From Pyrinomonadaceae bacterium (GTDB taxonomy: Bacteria > Acidobacteriota > Blastocatellia > Pyrinomonadales > Pyrinomonadaceae), in NCBI GenBank assembly GCA_013812565.1, contig JACCTF010000793.1, positions 1 through 5,998 of the forward strand: a stretch of DNA of 5,998 nt. Direction: 5' to 3'. The notes under the pieces are model-generated. The model did no database searches, was not told where the DNA came from, and worked only from the letters and a program-made list of their open reading frames with translations. Position numbers and translations under genes: made by a program. Each line of letters begins with the position of its first letter. Within the stretch, counting starts at the first letter, position 1. Positions 5,340-5,998 of this stretch are shown in pieces.

Positions 5340-5998
5340 ATGATCACCATATCCACAAGAACCGCGAACTTTCACTACGCCATACGTAATCTGGTGCGTG
5401 CCGCTGAGGCATACGAACGAGATGGGCGTAAAGTGATCTACTTGAACATCGGCGATCCGCAGTGCTACGGTTTTCGGCCACCGGCTGAAGTGATCGAAGC
5501 CGTCACACGCGCGCTCAGGGATGACTTCACTGGCTATTCTCATTCAGCGGGTTTGTTGGAAGCGCGCGAGGCAGTCGCCGCCTATGCAACCAACCTGGGA
5601 GCGCCTACGACGCCCGGCGATGTGCTGCTCACCTCCGGATCATCTGAAGCAGCCGACATGGTTCTCACCGCTTTGTTGAACGAAGGTGATGAAGTTCTAG
5701 TGCCTGCGCCGGGCTATCCGTTATACCCGGCGATCCTTAACAAGCTCGGAGCCGTGGCTCGTTCATACAAGCTGGATGGAGAGCGACGATGGCAACCCTG
5801 CCTCGACGAAGTAAAATCGCTGATCAACAATCAAACGCGGGCACTGATCTTAATCAATCCTAACAATCCAACCGGTTCGATCCTTCCTGATCATGACGCC
5901 CGGCAACTGTTGGAACTAGCGGCAGAGCACAACCTATTAGTTATTGCCGATGAAGTTTATCGTGAACTGTGTTTCACAGAGCCGCCGACTGCTTCATC
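5340..5998 (+). CDS. PLP-dependent class I/II aminotransferase, AlaA/archaeal AspC-like (3' partial)
   Basis: The frame is open from ATG at 5340 to the end of the window, giving 219 codons plus 2 bases, about half of a usual ~390-400-residue enzyme. Fold-type I aminotransferase motifs appear in order: VIYLNIGDP (32-40) with the substrate-carboxylate Gly region, SGSSEA (99-104) for the PLP phosphate, PAPGYPLYP (122-130), NPNNPTG (173-179) with the Asn that contacts PLP O3', and ADEVYREL (203-210) with Asp204 for the pyridine nitrogen and Tyr207. The Schiff-base lysine lies beyond the window. The opening RTANFHYAIRNLVRAAEAYERDG resembles archaeal alanine/aspartate aminotransferases and bacterial AlaA, and it fixes the start at 5340. 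An in-frame GTG at 5295 would add only non-homologous residues. The likely reaction is transfer between an amino acid such as alanine or aspartate and 2-oxoglutarate in the cytoplasm; the exact substrate cannot be read from this half. No RBS is visible (see promoter entry). It diverges from the M16 operon. Confidence 0.92.
   Translation, partial: MITISTRTANFHYAIRNLVRAAEAYERDGRKVIYLNIGDPQCYGFRPPAEVIEAVTRALRDDFTGYSHSAGLLEAREAVAAYATNLGAPTTPGDVLLTSGSSEAADMVLTALLNEGDEVLVPAPGYPLYPAILNKLGAVARSYKLDGERRWQPCLDEVKSLINNQTRALILINPNNPTGSILPDHDARQLLELAAEHNLLVIADEVYRELCFTEPPTAS

Noticed and set aside
5325..5543. Minus-strand open frame of 72 codons
   Set aside because: It is opposite the start of the aminotransferase, whose motifs are unmistakable, so this is a shadow.

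Overview
The window appears to be ordinary chromosomal DNA from a free-living, diderm, mid-GC bacterium. Supporting signs are two exported zinc-protease-type proteins, iron-sulfur housekeeping genes, and an aminotransferase of the archaeal/AlaA-like type. My best guess is Acidobacteriota (Blastocatellia-like), judged only from protein style such as the 'LIAQQPRR' secretory leader and the paired M16 genes. There is no rRNA or other phylogenetic marker, so this is inference and not firm.

Layout: (1) 2-814, plus strand: the C-terminal ~270 residues of an Mrp/ApbC P-loop ATPase, an iron-sulfur cluster carrier; its start lies before the window. (2) 891-1247, plus strand: a small A-type iron-sulfur carrier (IscA/ErpA family) with its own likely promoter. 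(3) 1276-1324: a strong hairpin plus T-tract terminator between convergent genes. (4) 4646-1339, minus strand: a two-gene operon of secreted M16 (pitrilysin/MPP-like) proteins. The first has the HXXEH zinc site. The second lacks it and carries the complementary R/Y-type region. They overlap by ATGA and probably form a heterodimeric periplasmic protease. (5) 4647-5339: a ~690-bp gene-free gap. (6) 5340-5998, plus strand: the first 219 residues of a PLP-dependent class I/II aminotransferase that runs off the end.

The most notable item is in the gap. A 197-bp non-coding element at 4785-4981 is bounded by perfect 13-bp terminal inverted repeats (CTCACCTTACGCG) and flanked on both sides by the same 8-bp direct repeat, TGAACTAA. 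This is the signature of a transposed, transposase-less element (MITE). It lies about 140 bp upstream of the M16 operon start codon, where it could affect that operon's promoter region.

How the genes relate: mrp and the A-type carrier both act in iron-sulfur cluster trafficking and are probably functionally linked. The Mrp copy lacks the usual CXXC cluster-binding pair. The M16 pair forms a separate export/proteolysis unit. The aminotransferase is a separate metabolic gene that looks to be read from a promoter giving a nearly leaderless mRNA.
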